A stretch of DNA of 64,000 nt from Styela clava (taxonomy: Eukaryota > Chordata > Ascidiacea > Stolidobranchia > Styelidae). Positions 38,790 through 50,728 of the stretch are shown one piece after another (position 1 is the stretch's first letter; each line of letters starts with the position of its first letter). A program made the position numbers and the translations under genes. The notes under the pieces were generated by a model. That model was not told the DNA's origin, made no database searches, and saw only the letters and a list, made by a program, of their open reading frames with translations. The stretch is taken from contig NC_135259.1 of assembly GCF_964204865.1 (NCBI RefSeq), positions 12,534,974-12,598,973 on the forward strand, written 5' to 3'.

Positions 38790-41700
38790 ATGTCTTCTAA
38801 AAATACAACTGAGCCATCAACAGAGGCAAAGACTGAAAGAAACACCAAGTTGAAAATAATTAGAGTTCCATCACTAAAATTAATGTTGTACCGTCATGAC
38901 ATACTTGCTTGGTTATTGGGAATGTTATTTTTAACTTGTATGATGGCGGCAATGATGGTGGCAGGTAAGACGTTAAATAATAAAATAGATAGCTTTGCTT
39001 GACCCGCATAAGTTACAAAAATGGAATATATAATTTTGATAAGTTTTTTTTACCTTGGATCGTGAAATATTGTTACGAAAAAAAACATTTTTAGTAATTT
39101 TGTAAAAATATTCATCGTTTATTTTATGTCTTCGTTCAGGGATTATTCAGATTTCTAAAGTTGTTTTTTATCCTCAATTCAAGTATACCTAAATAAAGTA
39201 ATGATCTCTCTTTACTGCCAAAATAGCTGTTTGACAAATTGAACAGCGATTTCAACTTTTTAGTGTAGACGTTTTCATCTTCATCAATATCTTAGTTATA
39301 ACTAACTGACTTTTTGAGAGCCCTACATTAAAACACACTATTTATGTTCTAATGACAATTTAAATGATTTGAAAGATGAACATGAGTATAAACGTGTAAA
39401 AGATTTTTGTTTCACATTTCAATTTATGAAAAATTTGAAAAACGGGTCAGTTGAATGCATTTAATCCAGCTATAGTTCCATTCTCTAAAACATAAAACCT
39501 AATTTTGTTACATGAAGGAAGTAAGGCGGGTTGGAATGCAACATCTGGATACAAACATTACAATTCTTCATCAAGTTTACGCCTAATGCCAGAACCAGAA
39601 TATTGCAACGAAACAAACATAAAAGGTATTTGTAATACGTTCACGTATTCACAAATAAAAATTATACAGCTTTTCAACCGGATCTGGGATAAAAAAAAAA
39701 ACTTTATTTAACCGATTTTTGAATAAAAAAATTTGCTTATAATGTGTACGTCTATTATTGAATTTGATGATATCGATTTTAAGTAATTTTCTTCTAACAT
39801 GTCAGTTGTTTTAAATTTCATGTTAACTTGGATCTTTGTACTTAGTATAATGGGGGGTAAAGCATTTGTCTAATTGACAGACGAATTTAAAATGACCCAG
39901 AAAAATGCCATATTTTAATTATACGTGGGGAATCGGCTTTCGAGATGCTAAATACCATCTTGTTCGAATATATTTTAAGCGAATGTTGGAAAGTATTGAG
40001 AGTAATAGTAAACGATTTTTGCAGAATTTCATTGTACTTTCCTACTGACAGTTTCGCCCAATTTTTCTAGGTCGCCATGGAAACGGTTGTACTGGTAGAT
40101 GGTACTATTGGAAACTTCCGTTAGACAAAATAACTCCCCTCAGTACAGCTATCATATGGTTGTGTTATTCTGCTCATCAAATTTCATTATGGATCACGAT
40201 ATTTCTAGCACAAAGTAATAAAATGAAGGTGAGTTTTAATGCAAAATTTAAATAGCATAAATACAATTTTGGTGAATATTGAACGTATGCATATCGTCAC
40301 GCTAATGACCGAATTGCGTAAATCATTTTTGGCGATTTTGAGTTTTTTATAAAATAGGTATTTATGTAATGCTGCGCAACTGTCTGTTAATTCAGATTTT
40401 ATTTTAAGAATTTCGAAACCCATAAAAATGGAGATTTAGTATGACATGCACATGTGTGCAATTGTTTCGTCATAATGAATTATCATTGTTACTGTTGTGA
40501 CGTCACATAGGCAAAATAACCTCGGCGAAGTATTTTCGAGTTTTTGCATCTCGGATTCTAGCTTAGCGCGTATTAATTTGAATTTATACTAGAGTATAGG
40601 AAGACGTGCACTTGTGATATTCACTGTCCGAGTCCAATTCACCTTGGTTGGCTTTTATATTGGGTGCATTGCTGTTTTATTCTTTATATTTGATCTTAGT
40701 CTTATTTCGGTGGGTGTGCAGAACGTGTAATATTGATGATATATATATTTTTGAACATAAAAAATATTGGGTGCTCCCGAAGTATGCGAACCAAGATGGC
40801 GGACATCGGAACGTAACATGGGTAACAGGTTAGGGTTAGGCGATAGTTTTTTTTCCAATTTCCTTATTTTATTCCTATTATCAGTTCGGAGACTAGCCAA
40901 GAGCCTCCCGTAGTATTTATACCTAAAATTATGGCCTAACCCTAACCTAGTACACATATTACATTCCGATGTCCGCCATCTTGGTTCGCATACTTCGGGA
41001 GCCCCAAATATTGTAATTGAAACTGATTAGCTATTTTGAGGATTAGACATTGTTCGGTTATTAGCGTGACGATATGTTAGAGGGTTTTAGAGATTCTTAA
41101 TCTCTTGGTATACATCATCGAATACCTCGCCTAAAATTTCACCCTTCCCCTTCAAATATTGAGCTGTAAAATCACAATTTAGATTCATAACTAGACGATA
41201 ATTGTATTCGAATATCGAGAAAGTGGCGCATATGCTAAATGCTGATAGTCAGCCAAATACATAACAGATTTTCATGGGTTACAAAATTTTTTCCACCAAT
41301 AGCAAAATATTTACCACCCAAAACACTCCCTAAAATAAAAATAACATACTGGTGTGTACTCAATAAGCAGATAAGAATCATTCCGCTTGAGTTTACACAT
41401 TGGGTTCGAATGCAAGGGAACATATATACGCATATTATTTCGCAAAATAAAATCAAAAAATATATTTCACGTAACATATTGGAATCCTTATATTCAAGCT
41501 AAAAGAATCACTTCACCTCTACCAGTCGGCCAAATTGAAATGCTTGTAATTTTGTTTTTTTGAATTAGCAGAATTGTCGGGAAACGCAAAAGTTTGGAAC
41601 AAAATTACACTGGTATAACTGGACTTTGCTGACAATCAACGCCTTGTTCTTTCTTATTCATCTTGGGCAAACACACTGGACTTATGACGGACTTGCACAA

Positions 41701-44700
41701 AACGTAGCATTGGGTATGTCTGGGGTCTGTAATATTTCCTGGATTTTCTTATTCGGTATCACCAATATCCAGTAAAACTCCAGTAAAAGCCGATTTGATA
41801 TATATAATAACTGTACATTGTCAAACGGTTGTTTGACGTCATCTGCTGCTGATTTCATCAATATGGACTCAACTGGCTGAAATATTTGAATATTCTATCG
41901 CGAGTAGTCGTCAATCGCAGTAGAGTTTATTGTGCCGTGTTTAATTTATGTGTTTATTAAAATTAATTGTACAATATTTCTCGCAAACGAAAATAAATAT
42001 TTGAATCCTTACCAGGTATTGTATTATAGATTGTCATGCGCTTGTGACTGCGCATCGTGCTTTTGAATGAGTAAGTAAAGAAACGTGTATGAGTAAAATT
42101 TAAGCGTCATTTTTATCATCCATATATCAAAATTTTCAAAGACTTAAAATGTAAACAAGCCTTAAAGTTGCCTATTTTTTTGATGTTCTAAAGAGCTTTT
42201 ACAGTCAAACGAAGACTCCCAAATAGAGAAGACTCACCCCTATTTGTATCATTTATTATCATTATTTATTCAAATGACCATTTACATTTGTTTCAGCATC
42301 TTCGGAAGGTTCCGTGATTCTTGTGCTTGGTTTAATTCTTGTTCTGGAATACAAAGATCGCGGATTCATGTTTTTGTGGCCAACGAAACTTTCGTCTGAT
42401 TCGATTGCAAAGCGAATACGGTAGATATATCTAAACTTATTTGAAACGAAGTGATTTCCACAGCAAATATTCACTGTGCTTTATTTTAGTTTTCTAACGA
42501 GCAAGATTTTGTACGTTGTTGTACAAAAAGCAACAAACCATAACTGAAAGCTAAGTCTGTAGATCCGCCATGATTCAGAATTATACACACAAGGAAGTAA
42601 TCAATACTACAATATATCCTGGTATTCTGATACGTGGAATATTAAATTACAGACCCAATTACGAACCAATAAAGATCGTGCGTAAGTACCACGGATACTT
42701 AATATGCTGGGCAACAACATATACATTCTGGTACCATCCGATGGAGAACACGTGGGGACATGTACTTGGCTTTATTCATGGAGGAATGTTGTTTTTGCAG
42801 GGAAGTCTTATATACACGAGATTCCATTTAAATAGGTGAGATGCTTTTTCTCGCCACGGATGCATATTATCTAGACTAGATAATACCGCGGTGTAATGAA
42901 TTTTAATGAACTTTAAAGTGTAATTTACTAAGCGTATAGTATTTTATTCTAAATCTAGGCTAGACAAAGCGGGTCATGGAAACTGAAAAATATCTTTAAA
43001 TTGTACTAACCAAATAATTCATGTTCATTTTCATGTCAATTTTAACAATGTATGCAAGTTATCACATTTATACTCATCTCATATGATGTATATAAATAAT
43101 GCGTAAAATATTTGAAATTCTCTTTAGATATTGGAGATTACTCAATGAAATATGGGTGATAATCCACGGCTCTTTCATGGCCTTCCAAACTAGACACGGG
43201 GAAGTAGAAGCAAGACAACAATGGCCCTTATATTTTTTAGGTTTTGGACTTATTCTGTCATGCACACAGGTATAATGAGAAAAATTGTACGTTTACTTTT
43301 TATGATTTTATATTATTACATAAAAGTGATCCATGTTATTTATAGATTTTCGGACTTACTTTTTGGAGAAAAATTCATTTTGCATTTCGTGCTATACCAC
43401 CCCTGTTGTTTTTTGTGATCTCTCTCATTCTCTGCGGAACTGAAGTAATAAGGTATCCTATTTTGAGACTGTATCTGAACTTAAATTTGATTTTAAGGTT
43501 CATTGAAGACCTTCCTGATAACCTCACACTAGCAATGCAAGTTGGTGTAGAGCGCTAAAACAGCTAGGAATACAGACCCTACAGTGAAATTTAAAGTCTT
43601 TCTGTCGCTAAAATTAATTGCCGAACAGTCGTGACTCTAATTATAATATCATTTTAAGTATTTAATTTTGGGCTCTGCTTGTTCAAGCGTTCTTCCACGG
43701 TTCTTCGATAACGTTCAACTGTGGAGCATGCTCGGTTTCGTGAACATTCACCAACATGAACATTTTATCCATATTTTAGAGGCAATGCACCAGGAGAGTC
43801 AAGTTTTGCAAGATTGCGAGAAATATTTTACATTCCATTAGAAATGTACTTGATACTAATTGCAATATGGCTACTTATATATTTGATGCTCAAATTGGAG
43901 AAACATGTAATCGATGATTCTGATTCCAGTTATAACGTTACGGTAAACGGCATATCAGAAATATCATTTATAAATGGCTACTTCACATAGAAATCAAATT
44001 AAAATGACTTTTTTTCAGAATCTTGGTGTTGGAGAAACGGAGGTAACGGTCATCAGCAATGAAAACATTGTTAATGAGGAAAGATCGACTAACACCTCAA
44101 ATCGTACGAATGAAAATTCTACGGAAGGTAAACAACAAAATTTGCTGCTACTTGTGTATGCGATCTCATGTTGTGTGATCTTACTGATTTTAAATAAGGT
44201 TAAGGTTAAAAACTGAATTCAGTGAGAATTTCTTCATGAGATTAAATGCATAACAACGTGGCAGCCAAATTGGTGAAGTTTTGACATTCGTTTGAGATCA
44301 CTTTGTGCAAGTGGCATCGCATACATATGTGACAACCAAATTTTTCATGAGATAAAATTATGTAGAAACAAGTACAAACTCAATATGTTTACATGATTCA
44401 AAAATTGGACCTGTTGATTACAAATTTTTAATCGATTTTATGTAATATATGTTACCATTTTCTAAAATACCAAATTGTTTTTATATTAATCCCCCCGAGT
44501 CCCACTTCCCCCAGTTTCTACTGTTTTGGAAATGTCACTGGAACGCTTCTATATTATATCTAGTACACATCTGCATATGACTTCTGGTACAATTCAATCA
44601 ACTTCTGAATGGAATTTTGCTTCCATTCTTCTGTTGTTATACTCAATTTTACATTTCAACAATAATACAACCTTTTCACTTTTATCGTAGATATTTGCAC

Positions 44701-44938
44701 GGATGCACAGGATATTGATGAAGAAGAGCAACACAATTCTTCAATTTTGAAGCAAGCTCTTGGGATCACTGGATTTTTATTAATTCATGCTATTATGATT
44801 GTTTTGTCTTATTTTATACAATGGATGGATGTGAACATGTCAAACTCAAATATTATGTTCATCATGGTTGCCATATTTACTGTATGCTGGAGTATTGCTG
44901 CCATGATGGCAAGGCTTGCCTTGAATTCCGTAAAATAA
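38790..44938 (+). CDS. multi-pass membrane protein, about 12 spans, family not recognised
   Basis: Exons 38790-38964, 39518-39625, 40071-40228, 41572-41713, 42297-42420, 42653-42835, 43128-43269, 43346-43452, 43780-43942, 44019-44127 and 44691-44938 join in phase to 552 codons plus TAA. A charged N-terminus is followed by span 1 (DILAWLLGMLFLTCMMAAMM), a loop with Asn-Thr/Ser sites and Cys that is probably extracellular, then further hydrophobic segments from exons 3-9, a hydrophilic Asn/Thr/Glu-rich loop (exon 10) and two last spans in exon 11. Conserved-looking patches between spans include THWTYDGLAQNVAL, LEYKDRGFMFLWP and FWYHPMENTWGHVLGF. The count of spans is from hydrophobicity by eye. 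It could be a transporter or a membrane enzyme; the sequence alone does not say. A fold-back element occupies intron 3. Confidence 0.85.
40773..41003. repeat. fold-back element, long variant
   Basis: Arms GCTCCCGAAGTATGCG and CGCATACTTCGGGAGC are exact inverted complements; pairing continues inward through CCAAGATGGCGGACATCGG and GGTTAGGGTTAGGC / GCCTAACCCTAACC. Related to the 100-base fold-backs at 22381 and 23267 by the CCAAGATGGCG arm, but with a longer spacer. Lies in intron 3 of the multi-pass protein gene. Confidence 0.8.
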
Positions 44939-46258
44939 TTTAACAACATGTATTTTATTAGTTATTATTTAAGAATTTGATTTTGAATTGTATATTTGAA
45001 CATTGATGAGTATTCCTAATATATCAACAAGGTCGAACGTTATCATGTGGAAATGAATCTACTGCTTAGCAGATTTAATTATCAACTGACAGGTAACTAA
45101 CTTATCGAGGTCGCGTCAGATTTCTCGAGTTGATTAAACTATATTAGACCATATTCCAAAAGTGCAAGAGCGCTCGATAAAACACCCATAGCCCCAAGGG
45201 GATGCTCAAAGTCTTTCGTCTGTTCGCCGTCGGGCGGTGTGAATTGCTTTGTGTAACTCATTGTTTAAAAGCATAACTACAAACATATATATATACATTA
45301 AAAATAATATAGAAAATTGGGTGCTACTCTGGTATGGGATCTTAGCAGCGGTTATGACATCTCAGTGATTTTAGTTATTTTATGAGAATGTCTTTATGAG
45401 AATAAATTTATCTTTGTTGTTGCCACTTTGGCAGGCAATTGAGATCACGTTAAGCAAGTGATATCGCATGCCAAAGTGGCAGCGAAACTTGTAGATAGTG
45501 AAGCATATATTGTCTGGTAGTAGGAAGTTTATCACTCATGTGAAATGCGTAGATACTGATGTTACAAATGCTATCAAAAATTATGAAGACGTCAATTGTG
45601 CGTTTTGAACTGTCATCAGTATATACCTATTTTCAGCTGTTCTGGGGTCATGCCATGCAACCGAGCCTATGTCATAGACATAGATACAAAATTTTACATA
45701 CATATTTATATAAGCAGTTAGTATGTTCAGAAAGATATAAGGGTAAGTATTGTATTGTAAAATGAATCAATTATCCATCTCATTCAAACAAATCTGAGCA
45801 TAATAATATTATTGACGCTGACACCAAATTAACCTGTAAATGTTTACCATGGCATGCAGCGAATTTCATTTTTAATATATATAATCGGTTTTCCATTGAT
45901 CAAACCCTCAATGGCTCAAGGATTACATTACAAAAACAGTCAAATATATTTTCATGGCCGGTTATAATAATATTAACCTTAAATATATCAAGAGCCGATT
46001 AAAAACATTACTCACAAAATCATAAAAAAATAATTTTAATGGTCATAACATAAAACCTTTAGAATGTAATTTTGTCCTGCATATGACCAAAGCGTAGCTT
46101 CAGTATCGGCCAATTGACTTGGCCATTGTTATCGTACAAAAAACGCAGCATTGTCAACGACGTTAGTGAATTAAGATAATCAGCTATTTTGCTCTCAGCC
46201 AAATATAATAAAGTTATTAAATATTGATTTCATTGTATTTTTTACCTTATTTGCAAGA
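44939..46258. other. intergenic; upstream part of duplicated lectin unit A
   Basis: From about 45145 this region aligns with 55222-56286: shared phrases include TCTTTCGTCTGTTCG, GAGATCACGTTAAGCAAGTG, GTCTGGTAGTAGG and TTACCATGGCATGCAG. It therefore carries the duplicated promoter-side DNA of the lectin copies and a hairpin-forming repeat (45421). No coding exon recognised. Confidence 0.65.
45421..45482. repeat. hairpin repeat, copy 1
   Basis: TGCCACTTTGGCA and TGCCAAAGTGGCA are exact inverted 13-base arms around a spacer containing GAGATCACGTTAAGCAAGTG. The same element is at 55383-55443, and a decayed relative lies near 44263-44330. Confidence 0.75.
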
Positions 46259-47779
46259 ATGAAGTTTCGTTGTTTCCTGTTGCTGTATATTTTTATCTTG
46301 CCGAACGAGCTGATGATATGTGGTAAAACAGGTTTGTTTATATTTTGTCGTTATTTAAGTAATGCTTGGTCTAAGCTAAAAAATTGAAGGTTAATCAGTT
46401 TGGAAAATTTATCAAACCAAATATCATTAACTAAATAAAGCAATGCTTGTCAAAATCTAATCAGGCTGAATGAAAATAGTGATAAAGAATAAAAATCAAA
46501 AATATACATCTCAACTAATATCTGTAAAATAGCAGGAAACCTGGTCACGTTTTTGATAATGAGTACGAATGCTGGTTTCAACTATGTAAACTTAAAAACA
46601 AATAATTTAGCTCAAAATAATTATCGTTTTCCCATAACTTTGATTGATAAAGATGAAAATATAAGAACAACTCAAATCTTTTGTTATATGTTACCGGTGA
46701 ATTGTTCTATTTCATTTTCTACAAACATTTTGGAATGATCACTTCAAGTTTATACGCGTTAGGTAAATTATATACAGACAAGGAGTCACGAATAATAAAA
46801 ACTTTTGCATTTAGGTGACTTGTGCATCCACAAACTTGTTAAAGGTCGTCTCGTTACTGAAGGTTTCTGTGAGACTCCAAATGAACAAGGTGGGAATATG
46901 CATTGAATAGCACGTTATTGTCAAGATTTTTCGTGAGAATTAATTTTTATTTTATTTACAACAGATATTATCACCCAACTGCGAAACGATGTAGAAGCTG
47001 CAAAGGAAAGGGGTAAGTAAAAAAGGGGGGAGGGGATGATGGATTAAAAGAGGTTAGGTTTTGTATGATAAATGGTATAAGATGTTAAAAAAATAAAATA
47101 AAATCAATACGTTGATAAAGACGTAACGGCCATTAATTCACTAAACTATTTTACAGAAAAACTTAAAACCTGGTATAAAGCAAGCAACAACTTTTACTAC
47201 AAAATGTTCTTGGACCAGGTTTCTTATGCGACTGCCAAAGCAAACTGTCAAGAGAAAAAAGGCAAGTTTAGCTTCCGTTGGTGTTCGCGATTCTTCAATA
47301 AGAAAGTGAGTATTGAATTATTGTTTCAAATACGAAAGCGATGAAGTATAAGTTCGATTACAAAATGCAATACACATTGAAAGAACTTGCTATGTTTTAT
47401 ATCAGAATATTATTTATACAAATAGCTGCATGATATGTTTGCGGAATAGTGTTGTTTATTTAACTATGTTTTTTATATATTACAAAAACAATATTTTACT
47501 CTTATCATCAATAAACATTCAATAATGTTTTTAATCCACAGTCATTTAATCAGTCTTGCCAGTGGAGAACATGTGTGGATTGGATTGAATGATATTGAAC
47601 ATGAAGGCAACTTTATTTGGGAGGATGGCGTCGTTTCCACCGCAGATAATACTCCTTGGATAGATCCACAACCTGATAACGCTGCGGGAAATGAAGATTG
47701 CGTCGAATTGACGGAAAATTCATTAAATGACCTTGATTGTTCTAGTTTATTACCGTATATATGTGAAAAATTTGTTTGA
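46259..47779 (+). pseudogene. C-type lectin, duplicate A, frameshifted
   Basis: Exons 46259-46331 (or ending 46322), 46815-46889, 46965-47012, 47157-47305 and 47542-47779 match duplicate B. The product would have a signal peptide (MKFRCFLLLYIFILPNELM), a Cys-containing segment, a short helical neck (QLRNDVEAAKER), then the lectin domain with VWIGLNDIEHEGNFIWEDG, WIDPQPDNAAGNEDC and YICEKFV. In exon 5 the run after GAG has six A (47255-47260) against five in duplicate B. This makes the exon 149 instead of 148 bases, shifts the frame before the core of the domain and leads to a stop early in exon 6. QPD, the galactose-type motif, is present downstream of the break. It may be a young pseudogene or a homopolymer error in the assembly. 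Confidence 0.7.
46536..46738 (+). other. possible alternative terminal exon of lectin duplicate A
   Basis: After an AG acceptor at 46535 an open frame continues in the phase set by exon 1 and ends in TGA at 46738. It encodes about 67 residues with two Cys (for example IFCYMLPVNCSISFSTN). Duplicate B has the same frame, with about 3 differences by eye in 200 bases. If spliced in, it would give a short secreted protein without a lectin domain. It may equally be intron sequence. Confidence 0.4.
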
Positions 47780-48349
47780 GCACAAACTGATTATAATTCT
47801 TTCTTTCTTTGTATCATCAATAGATGTTGAGTACCGGTAATTAGTATTTTGGCTTTAAATTGGTTATGTAATTCATTCGGTAATTAAATTAATGATTATC
47901 TGCATCGAGAATTTCAATAAATATTGAGGTTTCGTTTTACTTTATTGATTATTTATTTTGTAATATTCAATAGCTGTATGTGCTTTTAAATTTCTTCACT
48001 TAATTTTGTAATATATTAAACACAAACATCATACTTTTTTAGGTTTATTCTAACTGTAAAAAACTTAAAGTTTATATAATTCTATATTTGGAACTGCAAT
48101 AATTTCACAATTTATCAGGAAAGTGAAGGTTATTTTTTAGGTATATTGTTATCTTCACATATTAAATTTGCAGCGTCAAAATCTGAATTTTAATAGGGCG
48201 ATATCAAATTTCTTCCAAACTAGGTTTCAAGGTATGTAGCCGATCAAATTGTTACAAAACTTATGTAGTGTACCCGATCTTACGGTTGTTTTAAGCGTGG
48301 TGGTGGAGATAAAAGTCGAGATAATTCGTTGGGTAAAAACAAGTATAAC
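47780..48349. other. 3' flank of lectin duplicate A
   Basis: AT-rich and alignable with 57778-58320 of unit B. AATAAA near 47918 is a candidate polyadenylation signal. No gene. Confidence 0.6.
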
Positions 48350-48392
48350 TAGAGCTGCGTGCAGCTTTAACAGGCTTCCCGCGTAAAAAAAA

Positions 48393-50520
48393 CTGAAGAC
48401 GCGTTTTGCTCACTAGAGCGTGAAAGCGTGGTCAGTCATGCATAAAATTTGCATTTTATTGCTGGCTGAGAACTTCTGCACATTTGAGGTGAATTTCAAG
48501 TTTGTAGGACCAATTTGAAAAAAAAAATAATAAAATAAATAATAATAATAAATAAATATTAATAATAATAAATAAATAATAATAATAACTAGAGCTGCGT
48601 GCAGCTTTAACAGGCTTCCCGCGTAAAAAAAACTGAAGACGCGTTTTGCTCACTGGAGCGTGAAAGCATGGTCAGTCATGCATAAAATTTGCAATTTATG
48701 ATGGGGGACTTATTATCTGCATGTGATGTAAATTTGAAGTCTCTAAGTAGTCTCGTTCTCGAGAAGAAGATGAAAATGTAAAATCCTATATTGCTCACTG
48801 GAGCGTATCGCCGAGGTCACTCATGCGTATCCTTGACATATCGTATCCGGAACATGTCCATTAATCATTGTTATGAATTTCAACCCAATAGCATGTATCA
48901 ATTTTGAGAAATCGCAAAAAAAACTGAAGTCGCGTTTTGCTCACTGGAGCGTGAAAGCGTGGTCAGTCATGCATCAAATTTGCATTTTATTGCTAGCTGA
49001 GAACTTCTGCACATTTGAGGTGAATTTCAAGTTTGTAGGACCAATTTGGAAAAAAAATAATAAAAATAAATAATAACTAGAGCTGCGTGCAGCTTTAACA
49101 TGCTTCCCGCGTAAAAAAAACTGAAGACGCGTTTTGCTCACTGGAGCGTGAAAGCGTGGTCAGTCATGCATAAAATTTGCAATTTATGATGGGGGACTTA
49201 TTATCTGCATGTGATGTAAATTTCAAGTCTCCAAGTAGTGTCGTTCTCGAGAAGAAGATGAAAATGTAAAATCCTATATTGCTCACTGGAGCGTATCTCC
49301 GAGGTCACTCATGCGTATCCTTGACATATCGTGTCCGGAACATGTCCATTAATCATTGTTATGAATTTCAATCCAATAGCATGTATCAATTTTGAGAAAT
49401 CGCAAAAAAACTGAAGACGCGTTTTGCTCACTGGAGTGTGAAAGCGTGGTCAGTCATGCATAAAATTTGCAATTTATGATGGGGGACTTATTATCTGCAT
49501 GTGATGTAAATTTCAGTCTCTAAGTAGTGTCGTTCTCGAGAGGAAGATGAAAATGTAAAATCCTATATTGCTCACTGGAGCGTATCGCCGAGGTCACTCA
49601 TGCGTATCCTTGACATATCGTATCCGGAACATGTCCATTAATCATTGTTATGAATTTCAACCCAATAGCATGTATCAATTTTGAGAAATCGCAAAAATAC
49701 TGAAGACGCGTTTTGCTCACTGGAGCGTGAAAGCGTGGTCAGTCATGCATGAAATTTGCATTTTATTGCTAGCTGAGAACTTCTGCACATTTGAGGTCAA
49801 TTTCAAGTATGTAGGACCAATTTGAAAAAAAAATAATAAAAATAAATAAATAATAATAATAATAATAAAACACAGGAATACAATAGGTTCCCTGCTGACA
49901 AGCAGCGGGAAGCCTAACTAGAGCTGCGTGCAGCTTTAACAGGCTTCCCGCGTAAAAAAAACTGAAGACGCGTTTTGCTCACTAGAGCGTGAAAGCGTGG
50001 TCAGTCATGCATAAAATTTGCAATTTATGATGGGGGACTTATTATCTGCATGTGATGTAAATTTCAAATCGCAAAAAAACTGAAGACACGTTTTGCTCAC
50101 TGGAGCGTGAAAGCGTGGTCAGTCATGCATAAAATTTGCAATTTATGATGGGGGACTTATTATCTGCATGTGATGTAAATTTCAAGTCTCTAAGTAGTGT
50201 CGTTCTCGAGAAGAAGATGAAAATGTAAAATCCTATATTGCTCACTGGAGCGTATCGCCGAGGTCACTCATGCGTATCCTTGACATATCGTATCCGGAAC
50301 ATGTCCATTAATCATTGTTATGAATTTCAACCCAATAGCATGTATCAATTTTGAGAAATCGCAAAAAAACTGAAAACGCGTTTTGCTCACTGAAGCGTGA
50401 AAGCGTGGTCAGTCATGCATAAAATTTGCATTTTATTGCTAGCTGAGAACTTCTGCGCATTTGAGGTGAATTTCAAGTTTGTAGGACTAATTTGAAAAAA
50501 AAATAATAAAAATAAATAAA
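48393..50520 (+). repeat. tandem array of related 150-300 base blocks
   Basis: Nine block starts lie at about 48393, 48633, 48924, 49121, 49411, 49700, 49962, 50080 and 50370. Short blocks continue into TTGCTAGCTGAGAACTTCTG and an A-rich AAT tail. Long blocks continue into GATGGGGGACTTATTATC and CGGAACATGTCCATTAATC. Sequence between copies is almost identical, so the expansion is recent. Spacers are not unique and unit length is far above CRISPR size. Confidence 0.85.
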
Positions 50521-50549
50521 TAAATAATAATAATAATAATAATAATAAT

Positions 50550-50595
50550 CCTACCTACGGACTGTTGCCTTGTCGTGGCAGGTAGGCTTTAGTCC
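50550..50595 (+). ncRNA. candidate HDV-like self-cleaving ribozyme at LINE 5' end
   Basis: CCTACCT (50550-50556) can pair with AGGTAGG (50580-50586). Between them TGCC (50566-50569) pairs with GGCA (50577-50580) around a 7-base loop, and GGACT (50559-50563) pairs with AGTCC (50591-50595), crossing the first helix. A280 is shared at one junction, so one helix loses a pair there. The order (P1, P2, P3, P3', P1', P2') is that of HDV-like ribozymes, which are known at the 5' ends of R2 and related LINEs, where cleavage sets the RNA 5' end. P1 starts at the first base after the AAT tract, as expected. P4 is not evident in this minimal fold. Confidence 0.5.
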
Positions 50596-50728
50596 CTTAG
50601 TGAACCCACAAACTGTGCTGGCGGGAGTTATAACTCCTGGTAGGGTCACCCATGCCAGAGAGATTGTGGGGGAAAGGGCAAACTAAAACAGTCCACCGCT
50701 TGGGAGTAGCGTTCAATACTCCCATCTC

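Noticed and set aside
48393-50520. Regular repeats suggesting a CRISPR array
   Set aside because: Blocks are 120-300 bases, spacers are not unique, and the context is eukaryotic LINE/repeat DNA.
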